From Deltaproteobacteria bacterium (GTDB lineage: Bacteria > Myxococcota > JACRCW01): a stretch of 51,039 nucleotides of DNA. Numbering within the stretch: position 1 is the stretch's first letter; each line of letters begins with the position of its first letter. The stretch covers positions 1 through 51,039 of the forward strand of contig JACRCW010000106.1 of assembly GCA_016218805.1 (NCBI GenBank), written 5' to 3'. Made by a program: the position numbers and the translations under genes. This document shows, in pieces, positions 1 to 8,061 of the stretch. The notes beneath the pieces were generated by a model. The model was not told the origin of the DNA and did not search any database. It saw only the letters and a list, made by a program, of their open reading frames with translations.

Positions 1-229
1 CACGCGCCCGGCACGGCCGGTGCCGCTGGCGACTCGAGCACCTGCGTCTGGGGATGTGGCTTGGGCGGCGGCGGCGGCGGCGCGGGCGGCGCGGCGGCGG
101 GCGGCGGCCCAACTGATGGCCGGCCTGTAGGGCGCGGACGCATACCCGGCAGAAGCGGACAGCACCGGCGCGGCCGGAGTACACCTGCGCGGACCAACGG
201 GCGTTTCCTTGCCCGGCCGGAGTGCCGCC
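1..229. other. Window edge with no confident gene
   Basis: The first 229 bases hold no gene I can support. A frame open from the left edge runs to a TAG at 128-130 and would give an Ala/Arg-rich C-terminus. It could be the end of an upstream gene, but the GGC/GCG run at about 63-110 makes several frames open by chance. No terminator or promoter was recognised. Confidence 0.3.
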
Positions 230-2482
230 ATGCGCTTGAACCGTGTCCTTGTGTCGTTGCTTCCCTTTGTCCTGGTCACCGCCTGTGACGGTTGCCAGGA
301 GCCGCAGACCAATGAGGATGCGGGCAGCAGCGGCTCGTCCGGCCACCTGCAACACCCCGACGCCAGCGTGCAGGACGGCGGCGGCAGCAGCAGTTCGTCG
401 TCGTCGTCGTCGGAGGACGCCGGCCTCCCGGACCACAAGGTCATCACGTTCACCGGAAGCCCGCCCATCACGGTGCATTACGGGGATGGCGCGGACCTGG
501 CGTTCTCGCTGACCAACAACGGCGTGGCGCTACCCAGCACGCTGGTGCAGTTTGCGCTGACGGGCAACGGCGGGTCCCTGTCCGTCACGGCCGCCCAGAC
601 CAACAGCCAGGGCGCGGTGTCCACGCGGTTCCTGGCGGGCAGCGCGGACGCAGACCTGGTGGTCACGGCGTCCTCCGCCGGTGCCACGCCGGCCACCGTG
701 GCGGTGCGCGTGCGGGCGCAGCCCAGCGGCAACATCAACCTGTCCGTGACGGCGCAGACGCGCATCCCGGTGACGCGCGCGGAGGTGTGGCTCTACCAGG
801 GCGTGGGCGGCGCGGTGCCCACGTGCGCGGCGCTGATGGCGTCCGCCACGCCCACCACCACGCCCCACACCGGCACGCTCACCGCCGTCCCCGGCAGCAA
901 GCAGTTCAATGACCTGCCCTCCGGCGCGGGCCTGGCGGCGCTGGCCCGCGGCTACACCGCGGCGGGTGACTACGTGGCGCAGGGCTGCACGGAGGGTGGC
1001 GTCGTCGTGGGCGGGGTGACCTCCACGGTGACGGTGGCCATGAACCAGCTGCCGTCCATCCTGGCGGGTGACTACGACGTGCTGATGCAGCTGGACCTGG
1101 CCAACGCGCTGCCCGCGCCGTACGACGCGTACGTGGACCAGGTGACCACCATCCTGTCCCAGCCCGCCGAGGTGATGGCCTACTACGTCCTGCAGATGGC
1201 GGACGCGCAGCTGTCCAGCACGTTCCTGGAGATTCCCGGCTCCAACCCGCCCGCCCAGGCCACGCTGCAGGAGGTGCTGGCCAACCAGACGGCGTACGGG
1301 ACCTGGAACCTGCTGCGGAACTTCATTGACGGGCAGGCCACCACGCTGCTGGGTTCCGGCTACACGGACCTGGTCACGGTGGGCACGGACCTGCGCGGCC
1401 TGGTGAGCAGCTTTGAAGTGGGCTCGCGCTTCCACGTGACGGCGGTGCAGGGGTCCAGCGCGTCGCTGCAGGTCACTGAAACCTGGCAGGCCATTGTGTA
1501 CAGCTGGCAGCTGTCCTGCCCGGGCGGGGACCTGGGCTGCGCGCGGCGGCCCATTCTGCTCGCCAACACCAGCTATTCGCCCATGAGTGAGATCTACAAC
1601 GCCGCCTACACGCATGAGCCCATGACGGGCGCCAACGCCATCACCGAGCGCTTCCGGGTGGTCACCGACGGGCACCCCATGCCGTTCAGCTACGGCAACC
1701 TGTTGCTCATTGCCATCAACGAGGTGCTGGTGGGCCAGGTGGCCCCCAGCTGCACCACCTCCACCGGCGCGGAGTGCCACGACCTCAACGACCTGATGGC
1801 GTACATCGTCAACTGCCCGTCGGTGGGGACGTGGCTGGCAGGCCAGACCAGCGGGCTCATCTCTGAGGCCAACGGCACCGCGTTCTGCGGGCAGGCCATC
1901 TCCACGGTGGTGGGGCTGGTGGAGGCGCGCGCGGCGCAGCTGGTGGTGGGCGGGCCCAGCGGGACCAACCCCAAGGACGCCAAGGGCCTCAATGGCTCCG
2001 GGACGTTCTACCTGGTGGACAAGAACCGCGATCTCACCACGGAGCTGTTCAGCGACTACACGGCGGTGGTGCAGTGGCGTGACCCGCAGGACCCGCAGTT
2101 CACCCAGGACGTCACCGCGCCCATCACCGGGCACGGGCGCACCGCGGCCAGCGGCTGCGCGTTTGATGGCCACTGCACGGCGGCCGGCACCACCTGCCAG
2201 CCCGTCCCGCACTACCTGGAGGTCGCCCGGGTGGAGCTGACGTGCGCCCACAACGTGGGCACCGGGGCGGGCGGCTCCGCGTGCCTGGCGCACGGGCAGT
2301 GCGCGTCCGGCATCTGTGTGGGGTTTGCCGGCACGCAGCCGGGCGCCTGTTTCCACGCGTGTGAGAACGGGCCGCAGTGCGGCGGCGGCGGCGCGGTGTG
2401 CGTGGCCGATAGGACCACGTTGGACCTGGACCCGGTCCGGCAGGGCCTGGGTGAGGTGGGCGTGCAGGGCTGCAACCCGTGA
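230..2482 (+). CDS. Large outer-membrane lipoprotein with Ig-like domain and Cys-rich C-terminus
   Basis: Predicted lipoprotein of 750 residues, function unknown. The ATG at 230 begins a typical lipoprotein signal ending in a VTAC lipobox, which is why it is preferred over the in-frame TTG seven codons earlier. The mature N-terminus carries a low-complexity Ser/Asp/Gly linker with a run of consecutive serines, expected to tether the protein to the outer membrane. Residues of roughly 70-170 read like a bacterial Ig-like (invasin or Big type) beta-sandwich. The central 450 residues match nothing I recognise. The last 110 residues contain many cysteines in short CxxxxxC patterns, as in Dickkopf-like repeats common in Myxococcota surface proteins. 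The serine run is written as repeated TCG codons, rare elsewhere in this TCG-poor gene. It stands alone upstream of the tetR operon. Confidence 0.75.
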   Translation: MRLNRVLVSLLPFVLVTACDGCQEPQTNEDAGSSGSSGHLQHPDASVQDGGGSSSSSSSSSEDAGLPDHKVITFTGSPPITVHYGDGADLAFSLTNNGVALPSTLVQFALTGNGGSLSVTAAQTNSQGAVSTRFLAGSADADLVVTASSAGATPATVAVRVRAQPSGNINLSVTAQTRIPVTRAEVWLYQGVGGAVPTCAALMASATPTTTPHTGTLTAVPGSKQFNDLPSGAGLAALARGYTAAGDYVAQGCTEGGVVVGGVTSTVTVAMNQLPSILAGDYDVLMQLDLANALPAPYDAYVDQVTTILSQPAEVMAYYVLQMADAQLSSTFLEIPGSNPPAQATLQEVLANQTAYGTWNLLRNFIDGQATTLLGSGYTDLVTVGTDLRGLVSSFEVGSRFHVTAVQGSSASLQVTETWQAIVYSWQLSCPGGDLGCARRPILLANTSYSPMSEIYNAAYTHEPMTGANAITERFRVVTDGHPMPFSYGNLLLIAINEVLVGQVAPSCTTSTGAECHDLNDLMAYIVNCPSVGTWLAGQTSGLISEANGTAFCGQAISTVVGLVEARAAQLVVGGPSGTNPKDAKGLNGSGTFYLVDKNRDLTTELFSDYTAVVQWRDPQDPQFTQDVTAPITGHGRTAASGCAFDGHCTAAGTTCQPVPHYLEVARVELTCAHNVGTGAGGSACLAHGQCASGICVGFAGTQPGACFHACENGPQCGGGGAVCVADRTTLDLDPVRQGLGEVGVQGCNP

Positions 2483-2571
2483 GCTGCCCCGCCGCTGCGC
2501 CCCCCGGCCCGGTGTGCCGGCGTTCGCAACCGCCCTGGTCCTGCGCCCGGGCGCGGCGGATCCGGGCCCGC

Positions 2572-2605
2572 TTGCATAAACGAACGGTCGTGCTATTATT
2601 CGCCC
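2572..2605 (+). promoter_or_regulatory. Promoter and overlapping TetR operator, predicted leaderless start
   Basis: A -35-like TTGCAT (2572-2577) and a -10-like TATTAT (2594-2599) are separated by 16 bases. The start expected 7 bases after the -10 box falls on the ATG at 2606, and no Shine-Dalgarno sequence precedes it, so the message is predicted to be leaderless. An 18-base element, ACGAACGGTCGTGCTATT (2580-2597), fills the spacer. Its core ACGAACGGTCGT is a near-palindrome of the kind bound by TetR-family proteins. An identical copy in inverted orientation lies at 3234-3251. Autorepression is inferred. Confidence 0.6.
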
Positions 2606-3193
2606 ATGGGCAAGGGCGCACAGACGCGTGAGACCATCCTGGACGAGGCGCTGCGCGCGGCGTCACGGGACGGGCTGGGCGGGCTGAGCATTGCCGGGCT
2701 GGCGGACGCGGTGGGGATGTCCAAGAGCGGGCTGTTTGCGCATTTCCGTTCCAAGGAACAACTCCAACTGGAAGCGCTGCAGCGCGTGGCGGACCTGTTT
2801 GTGGAACACGTGGTGCGGCCGGCCCTCAAGTCCCCCCGCGGCGAACCGCGCCTGCGCACCCTGTTTGACCGCTGGCTGGCCTGGGACCGGGACGCGTTTC
2901 CCGGCGGCTGCGTCATCCAGGCCGCCAGCGCGGAGTTTGATGACGTCCCCGGCCCCGTGCGGGACTTCCTGGTGGACACCCAGCGGGATCTCAAGGACAC
3001 GCTGGGCAACATGGTGCGCGCCGGCGTGGAGCACGGCGCGTTCCGCAAGGACCTGGACGTTGAGGGATTTGCGTTTGAGCTGCTGGGCCTGGTCCAGGCC
3101 TACCGGCACCACGCACGCCTGCTGCATGACCCGCGCGCGGAGACGCTGGCCCGCGCCGCCCTGGAGCGCCTGTTCAACCACGCCCGCGCGTGA
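2606..3193 (+). CDS. TetR/AcrR-family transcriptional regulator
   Basis: 195-residue repressor of the usual family length. The N-terminal helix-turn-helix spans about residues 8-55, with the family-typical segments ILDEAL, GLSIAGLADAVGMSKSGLFAHF and KEQL. The C-terminal ligand-binding half (about 75-190) includes GGCVIQAASAEFDD, resembling a TetR_C group found near hydrolases and oxidoreductases. The ligand is unknown. It is followed 28 bases later by the alpha/beta hydrolase gene and shares with it an 18-base inverted operator pair, so it probably represses itself and that gene. A leaderless start is likely. Confidence 0.9.
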   Translation: MGKGAQTRETILDEALRAASRDGLGGLSIAGLADAVGMSKSGLFAHFRSKEQLQLEALQRVADLFVEHVVRPALKSPRGEPRLRTLFDRWLAWDRDAFPGGCVIQAASAEFDDVPGPVRDFLVDTQRDLKDTLGNMVRAGVEHGAFRKDLDVEGFAFELLGLVQAYRHHARLLHDPRAETLARAALERLFNHARA

Positions 3194-3221
3194 GCGCGGC
3201 AAGCACACGGAGGAGGACCTC

Positions 3222-4103
3222 ATGGGCACCCACAATAGCACGACCGTTCGTATCATGAACGCGCTCCGCCCGGCGGTTTCCGCCACGGGCCGCCTGGCAC
3301 CCGGGCTGGCCGGGGATGCGGCCGCCCGGCTGTTCCTCACCACGCGGCGCCCGCCGGTGGCGCCGGAGGCGGCCGCCGTGCTGGCGCGTGCGCGCCGGGT
3401 GACGCCCGCGCCGGTGACCCACCCGCTGGTGGCGCATGAATGGCCAGGAGGCAGCCGCACGGCGCTGCTGGTGCACGGCTGGAACGGCCACGCGGGACAG
3501 TGGCACGCCTGGGTGGAGCCCCTGCGCGCGGCGGGGTTCACCGTGGTGGCGCTGGATGGACCGGGGCACGGGGGAAGCCCGGGGAACACCAGTTCGCTGG
3601 GGCACCTGGCGCGCGCGGTGCGCGAAGTGGCGTCCTGGGCGGGGGGTGTGGACGTCGTGGCGGGGCATTCGCTGGGCGGGGCCGCGGTGCTGCACGCGCT
3701 GGCGGGCGGGCTGGGCGCGGAGCGCGCGGTGCTGCTGGGCACTCCGGCGCAGCCCGGCCGGTACATCCAGCAGTTCCTGGACCTGCTGGGCCTGGGCGGC
3801 AGCGCGCGCACGCACGCGGTGGCGGGCATTGAGCAGCGCGCGGGCTACCCGCTGCGGTCCTTTGACCTGCCCGCGCTGGCCGGCAGAGTGACCGCGGAAT
3901 TGTGCCTGATCCATGACGAGACGGACCGCAACGTGCCGCCCGGCGAAGCGGTGGCGCTGGCGGGCGCCTTCCCGCGCGCGCGCCGGCTGACCACCCGCGG
4001 CCTGGGCCACCACCGCCTGCTGCGGGACGGCGGCGTGGTGCGGGACGCGGTGGCGTTCCTCGACGGCGCCCCCGCGACGGGCATCCTGCCCCGGGCTGCC
4101 TGA
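3222..4103 (+). CDS. Alpha/beta-fold hydrolase controlled by the upstream TetR
   Basis: 293-residue serine hydrolase. The ATG at 3222 is chosen because GGAGGAGG sits five bases upstream. The oxyanion motif HGW is at residues 85-87 and the nucleophile elbow GHSLGG has Ser150. A candidate acid is Asp232 or Asp235 in HDETDRNVP, and the catalytic His is 263 or 264 in GLGHHRLL. This is a complete triad. No signal peptide is obvious, so the protein is probably cytoplasmic, perhaps an esterase or a hydrolase acting on the regulator's ligand. Codons 5-10 overlap the second TetR operator. The substrate cannot be told from sequence. Confidence 0.85.
   Translation: MGTHNSTTVRIMNALRPAVSATGRLAPGLAGDAAARLFLTTRRPPVAPEAAAVLARARRVTPAPVTHPLVAHEWPGGSRTALLVHGWNGHAGQWHAWVEPLRAAGFTVVALDGPGHGGSPGNTSSLGHLARAVREVASWAGGVDVVAGHSLGGAAVLHALAGGLGAERAVLLGTPAQPGRYIQQFLDLLGLGGSARTHAVAGIEQRAGYPLRSFDLPALAGRVTAELCLIHDETDRNVPPGEAVALAGAFPRARRLTTRGLGHHRLLRDGGVVRDAVAFLDGAPATGILPRAA
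3234..3251 (-). promoter_or_regulatory. Second TetR operator copy inside the hydrolase reading frame
   Basis: AATAGCACGACCGTTCGT is the exact reverse complement of the 18-base element at 2580-2597. It lies 12-29 bases into the hydrolase coding sequence, downstream of its ribosome-binding site. A bound repressor here could act as an elongation roadblock, or the two sites could be bridged by a loop around tetR. Identity over 18 bases is beyond chance. The regulatory role is inferred. Confidence 0.6.
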
Positions 4104-4119
4104 GACAGGCGCCTGCAGG

Positions 4120-4148
4120 TTCGCCAACGGGGTGGCACGCGCTAGGAT
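4120..4148 (+). promoter_or_regulatory. Possible promoter of the kinase gene
   Basis: TTCGCC (4120-4125) and TAGGAT (4143-4148) are 17 bases apart and end 27 bases before the kinase start. The -10 box is reasonable for a GC-rich genome, while the -35 box is weak. A similar CTAG-containing box occurs before the FHA-cyclase gene at 32810-32815. Confidence 0.3.
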
Positions 4149-4175
4149 GCGCGCTCCTTTCCGGGTGCGCTGCGG

Positions 4176-5777
4176 ATGACCTCCTACGTCGGCCGGTACC
4201 AGCTCGTGCGCTGCATCGGTTCCGGCGGCATGGCTGAAGTGCACCTGGCGGCCACCACGGAGGCCGGCGCCATCCGCTGGGTGGTGGTCAAGCGCATGCT
4301 GCCGCACCTGCGCGGGCGGTCTGAATACACGCACATGTTTGTGGACGAGGCGCGCGTGGCCAGCCGCCTCAACCATCCCAACGTGCTCAAGGTGTACGAC
4401 TACGGCGAGGACCACGGCGTCCCGTTCATGGTGCTGGAGTACGTGGACGGCGTGCACATGGGCGCGCTGCTGACGCACCTGCTGGCGCGGGACCAGGTCA
4501 TCCCCATCCCGTACGTGGTGCACATGGTGGCGCAGGCCTGCCGCGGCCTGCACTACGCGCACGAAGCCACCGACGAGCACGGGACGCCGCTGGGCATCAT
4601 CCACCGCGACGTCAGCCCGCAGAACGTGATGATGAACCGCCTGGGCGAGGTGAAGCTGCTGGACTTTGGCATTGCCAAGACGGCGCTGCAGTCCAGCCAG
4701 ACGCAGACCGGCGTGCTCAAGGGCAAGCTGGGCTACATGGCGCCGGAGCACTGCAGCGGCGAGACGCTGGACCGCCGCGCGGACGTGTACAGCATGGGCG
4801 TCACGCTGCATGAGATGCTCACGGGCGCGCGCCTGTTTCCGGAGGCCAACCCGTTGGAGGTGGTACGGCGCATCACGCAGGAGGACATCCCGCCACCGTC
4901 ACGGACCAACCCGGGCGTGCCCCGGGAGATTGACGAGATTGTGCAGTTTGCCACCGCGCGCCAGCCGCGCGCGCGCTGCCCGGATGCGCGCACGCTGGCG
5001 GACCGGCTGGAGGGCTGGCTGTTCAACCGGCGTGACCGGCCCACGCCGGAGATCCTGGGCGCCTGGCTGGACCGCGTGGCGGCGGAGATCCTGCCGCCGC
5101 CGCTGCCGTTGCTGCAGGGCGTGGCCAACGCCAGCCAGGTGCCGCCGGTGGTGACGGGAACTGCGCTGGCAGAGCCGCCGGTGTCCGTGACCCAGGCCAC
5201 CCGCGTGCTGGCACCCCGCGTGGCCACGCCCGCGCCGCCCGCGCACGCCGCCGCCGGGCTGGGCGCCGTGCTGCACAGCCCCGCCGCGGGTGAGGCCACG
5301 CGGTTCACCTCTGAGCTCAACCAGATGTTCGCTGACACCGTGACGCTGCACGAACAGCCGGCACCGGGCACCGGGGAGGCACCGGTGTCATCCCGCGCGT
5401 GGCGGCGGCACGGCACCAACCCGTTCATCCGCCAGGTGGCCGTGGATGACAGCGCGCGCACCGCGCACTTCTATGAGCGCCTGTTTGCCGCGGTGGGCCA
5501 GGCCACCGGCATCCGCGGCGGGCAGCAGTTGTACGTCTCCCACGGCCCGGTCACCGGCCAGGTCCCGGTGCCGGGGGCGCAACCGGCCACCGGCCGCTGG
5601 GTGCCGTTCATCCACCTGGACGCGCTGGACCCCATCCTGCTGCTGGTGCCGCAGCTGGGCGGGCGGGTGGTGCAGGCCACCACGCGCGTGGCCACCGGGT
5701 CGTTTGCCATCATCCAGGACCCCGTGGGCGGCCTGCTGGGCCTGTTCTCCAACCACGACGCCGCCGCGGCCAGCTGA
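4176..5777 (+). CDS. Hanks-type Ser/Thr protein kinase fused to a C-terminal VOC (glyoxalase-like) domain
   Basis: 533 residues. The kinase domain fills about residues 8-275: glycine loop GSGGMAEV (15-22), ATP lysine in VVVK (Lys39), catalytic HRD (Asp145), DFG (163-165) and APE (189-191). All are intact, so an active kinase is expected. A Pro/Ala-rich linker follows (about 300-405). Residues of about 415-526 read as a vicinal-oxygen-chelate domain: NPFIRQVAVDDSARTAHFYERL at its start, then WVPFIHLDALDP, a LGGRVV step, and FAIIQDPVGGLLGLF at its end. That order and spacing match glyoxalase/bleomycin-resistance-like half-sites. No transmembrane segment is seen, unlike many PASTA kinases, so it is probably cytosolic. 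The VOC part may sense a small molecule or metal. Confidence 0.85.
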   Translation: MTSYVGRYQLVRCIGSGGMAEVHLAATTEAGAIRWVVVKRMLPHLRGRSEYTHMFVDEARVASRLNHPNVLKVYDYGEDHGVPFMVLEYVDGVHMGALLTHLLARDQVIPIPYVVHMVAQACRGLHYAHEATDEHGTPLGIIHRDVSPQNVMMNRLGEVKLLDFGIAKTALQSSQTQTGVLKGKLGYMAPEHCSGETLDRRADVYSMGVTLHEMLTGARLFPEANPLEVVRRITQEDIPPPSRTNPGVPREIDEIVQFATARQPRARCPDARTLADRLEGWLFNRRDRPTPEILGAWLDRVAAEILPPPLPLLQGVANASQVPPVVTGTALAEPPVSVTQATRVLAPRVATPAPPAHAAAGLGAVLHSPAAGEATRFTSELNQMFADTVTLHEQPAPGTGEAPVSSRAWRRHGTNPFIRQVAVDDSARTAHFYERLFAAVGQATGIRGGQQLYVSHGPVTGQVPVPGAQPATGRWVPFIHLDALDPILLLVPQLGGRVVQATTRVATGSFAIIQDPVGGLLGLFSNHDAAAAS

Positions 5778-5807
5778 GCGCCGTTGCGTGCCGTGCGGCC
5801 CGCTCGT

Positions 5808-6245
5808 ATGTGGCCCAACATGCTGCGCCTTCTTGTGCTTCCCCTTGTGCTTGCGTTCTCCATGCCCGCGTATGCGGAGACCCCCGCCCCGGCGCCAGCC
5901 CCGGCCAAGAAGGCGCGCAAGCCGCCCCGGGGTCCACTGGTGGGCGGGCTGGTGGCGCTGGCGGTGGGCGTGCCCCTGGGCGCGGTGTCCACCGCCGGGC
6001 TGTGCGTGGGCAGCGCGCTGATGGGCATTGTGCTTTTGCGCGTGCAGGACTGGGACACCGGCGAGTTCAAGCTGGAGGAGGACCCGCCCAGCGCGGACCT
6101 GGTCACCGTCACCGACCAGCGCGCGTGGAAATGGAGCCGCAACGCATTCCCGTTCTTTGTGGTGGGCGCAGGATTGGGGGCCATTGCCACCGCCATTGGC
6201 ACCACACTGCTGTTGAGCAGCGTGCTGGTGGGCGGGCGCGAGTAG
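5808..6245 (+). CDS. Small membrane protein with signal peptide
   Basis: 145-residue protein of unknown function. The N-terminus is a signal peptide ending in MPAYA, followed by a Pro/Ala/Lys-rich stretch. Two hydrophobic segments follow (GPLVGGLVALAVGVPLGAVS continuing to VLL, and FPFFVVGAGLGAIATAIGTTLL), with a charged loop between them. The start may instead be the ATG at 5820, since neither has a good ribosome-binding site. The same strand and a 30-base gap to the kinase gene suggest co-transcription, and many myxobacterial kinase genes have such small membrane neighbours. No specific role can be assigned. Confidence 0.6.
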   Translation: MWPNMLRLLVLPLVLAFSMPAYAETPAPAPAPAKKARKPPRGPLVGGLVALAVGVPLGAVSTAGLCVGSALMGIVLLRVQDWDTGEFKLEEDPPSADLVTVTDQRAWKWSRNAFPFFVVGAGLGAIATAIGTTLLLSSVLVGGRE

Positions 6246-6393
6246 GCAGCGGCCTCCGGGTAGGAGCGTCATCCGCGGTGCGCGTTCCTGCGCGGGTAGC
6301 TCCGCACCCCCGCACGCCTGACCGGCTTGGTCTGCCCGGGGCTGTCTGGTAGTCCGCGCGCGGCCCAAGGGTTGACGGGCCGGGAGGCGTTCG

Positions 6394-7041
6394 ATGTGGC
6401 TCGACCGCGCGATCAAGTGGCTGCTGCCCCGCGAAGACCACTTCTACGACCTGTTGGAGAAGGGCGTGGCGTGTACCGTGGGCGCAGGGGAGATCCTCAT
6501 TGATTGCTGCCGCGCATCCACCGAGCCCGAGCGCGCCGCGCTCATCCAGAAGCTGCGGGACGCCGAACACGCCGCCGACCGCGTCATCCTGGAAGTGTAC
6601 GAGGCCTTGAACCGGACGTTTGTCACGCCGCTGGATCGTTCGGACATCTACGCGCTGGCCACGGAACTGGAGAACGTGGTGGACCGCATGAACTCCACCG
6701 GGTCGCAGTTCAACGTGCACGCCCTGGCGGAGCTGCCGGAAGGCGCCATGGAGCTGGCCACGTTCATCCAGCGCGCCACCGGCCACATGGAGGGCGCGGT
6801 CAAGGAACTGCGGCAGCTCCGCAACCTCAAGTCCATCACGGACCAGTGCAACGCCATCCACAAGCTGGAGAGCGACGGGGACCGCGTCTTCCGCGAACGC
6901 ATGCAGGCGCTCTACCGCAACGAGAAGGACGCCATCCGGCTCATCAAGCACAAGGAGTTCCTGGAGGAGCTGGAGTACACGCTGGACGTGTGCGCGGACG
7001 TGGCCAACGCGCTTGAGAACGTGGTCATCAAGAACGCCTGA
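6394..7041 (+). CDS. DUF47 (PhoU-like) phosphate-transport accessory protein
   Basis: 215-residue all-helical cytoplasmic protein. The opening (LPREDHFYDLLEKG) and the later EHAADRVILEVYEALNRTFVTPLDRSDIYALA segment are typical of DUF47, a family related to PhoU and usually encoded just before Pit phosphate transporters. The length is right for the family. A GGGAGG box six bases before the ATG supports the start. The pit gene begins six bases after the stop, so the two form an operon. Such proteins are thought to gate or regulate Pit. That role is known from the family and not shown here. Confidence 0.9.
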   Translation: MWLDRAIKWLLPREDHFYDLLEKGVACTVGAGEILIDCCRASTEPERAALIQKLRDAEHAADRVILEVYEALNRTFVTPLDRSDIYALATELENVVDRMNSTGSQFNVHALAELPEGAMELATFIQRATGHMEGAVKELRQLRNLKSITDQCNAIHKLESDGDRVFRERMQALYRNEKDAIRLIKHKEFLEELEYTLDVCADVANALENVVIKNA

Positions 7042-7047
7042 GGAGCC

Positions 7048-8061
7048 ATGGAAAGCCTCCCGCTCGTCCTGTTGGCGGTGGTCCTGGTGGCCCTGGTGTT
7101 TGACTACATCAACGGCTTCCATGACACCGCCAACGCCATTGCCACCGTGGTGTCCACCGGCGTGCTGCCCATCCGCACCGCGGTGCTGCTGGCCGCGGCG
7201 CTGAACTTTGCCGGCGCGCTGACGGGGACCGCCGTGGCTGGGACCATTGGCAAGGGGCTCATTGTCCCCGCGGAAGTCACCCAGGTGGTGGTGCTGGCGG
7301 CCCTGCTGGGAGCCATCTTCTGGAACCTGTTCACCTGGTACTTCGGGATACCGTCGTCCTCGTCCCACGCGCTGGTGGGCGGGCTGGTGGGCGCGGCGGT
7401 GGCCCGCACCGGTCTCACCGCGGTCCAGGGTGACGGCCTGCTCAAGACCGTGCGTGCGCTCATTGTGAGTCCGCTGGTGGGGTTCACCTTTGCGTTCCTC
7501 ATCATGCTGGGCATCCTGTGGGCGGTGCGGCACGCCGTTCCCAGCCGGGTGAACCGGTTGTTCCGGCGCCTGCAGATGGTGTCCGCCGGATTCATGGCGC
7601 TGTCCCACGGCAGCAATGACGCCCAGAAGACCATGGGCATCATCACCATGGCCCTGGTGGCGCACGGGACGCTCACCGCGGAAGGCGGCAAGTTCCCCGT
7701 CCCGCTGTGGGTGGTCATGGCGTGCGCCACCGCCATGGCCGCGGGCACCGCCGCCGGCGGCCTGCGCATCATCAAAACCATGGGGACCAAGATCATTGAC
7801 CTCAAGCCCATCCACGGATTTGCCGCGGAGACCGGCGCGGCCATCACCATCCTCACGGCGTCCGCCATGGGCCTGCCGGTGTCCACCACGCACGTCATCA
7901 GCGGGTCCATCATGGGCGTGGGCGCCTGCCAGCGCGTGTCCGCGGTGCGGTGGGGCGTGACCACGCGGATCCTGTGGGCGTGGCTGCTGACCATCCCCAT
8001 CAGCGCTGGCGTGGCCGCGCTGGCCTACCTGGTGGCGGCGGCCGTTGGGCTGGGCAGATGA
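7048..8061 (+). CDS. pit: Inorganic phosphate transporter, Pit family
   Basis: 337-residue inner-membrane carrier with about ten hydrophobic segments. The two inverted halves carry the PiT signatures: FDYINGFHDTANAIATVVST near residue 15 and SHGSNDAQKTMGI near residue 188. The conserved Gly-x-x-x-Thr membrane helices around SSSHALVGGLVGA and STTHVISGSIMGVG are also present. It is expected to import phosphate, often as a metal-phosphate complex, driven by protons or sodium. It follows the DUF47 gene and overlaps the next gene by four bases (ATGA), so translation of the three genes is coupled. Confidence 0.93.
   Translation: MESLPLVLLAVVLVALVFDYINGFHDTANAIATVVSTGVLPIRTAVLLAAALNFAGALTGTAVAGTIGKGLIVPAEVTQVVVLAALLGAIFWNLFTWYFGIPSSSSHALVGGLVGAAVARTGLTAVQGDGLLKTVRALIVSPLVGFTFAFLIMLGILWAVRHAVPSRVNRLFRRLQMVSAGFMALSHGSNDAQKTMGIITMALVAHGTLTAEGGKFPVPLWVVMACATAMAAGTAAGGLRIIKTMGTKIIDLKPIHGFAAETGAAITILTASAMGLPVSTTHVISGSIMGVGACQRVSAVRWGVTTRILWAWLLTIPISAGVAALAYLVAAAVGLGR

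Noticed and set aside
391..412. TCG run as a trinucleotide-repeat element
   Set aside because: It codes for serines in a lipoprotein linker in frame, so it is part of the protein.
530..2356. Long antisense frame opposite the first lipoprotein
   Set aside because: Same cause; no signal or motif, and the sense gene is convincing.
6246..6393. Possible tRNA in the gap before DUF47
   Set aside because: GGTAGCTC-like letters appear once but no cloverleaf arms or T-loop could be drawn.
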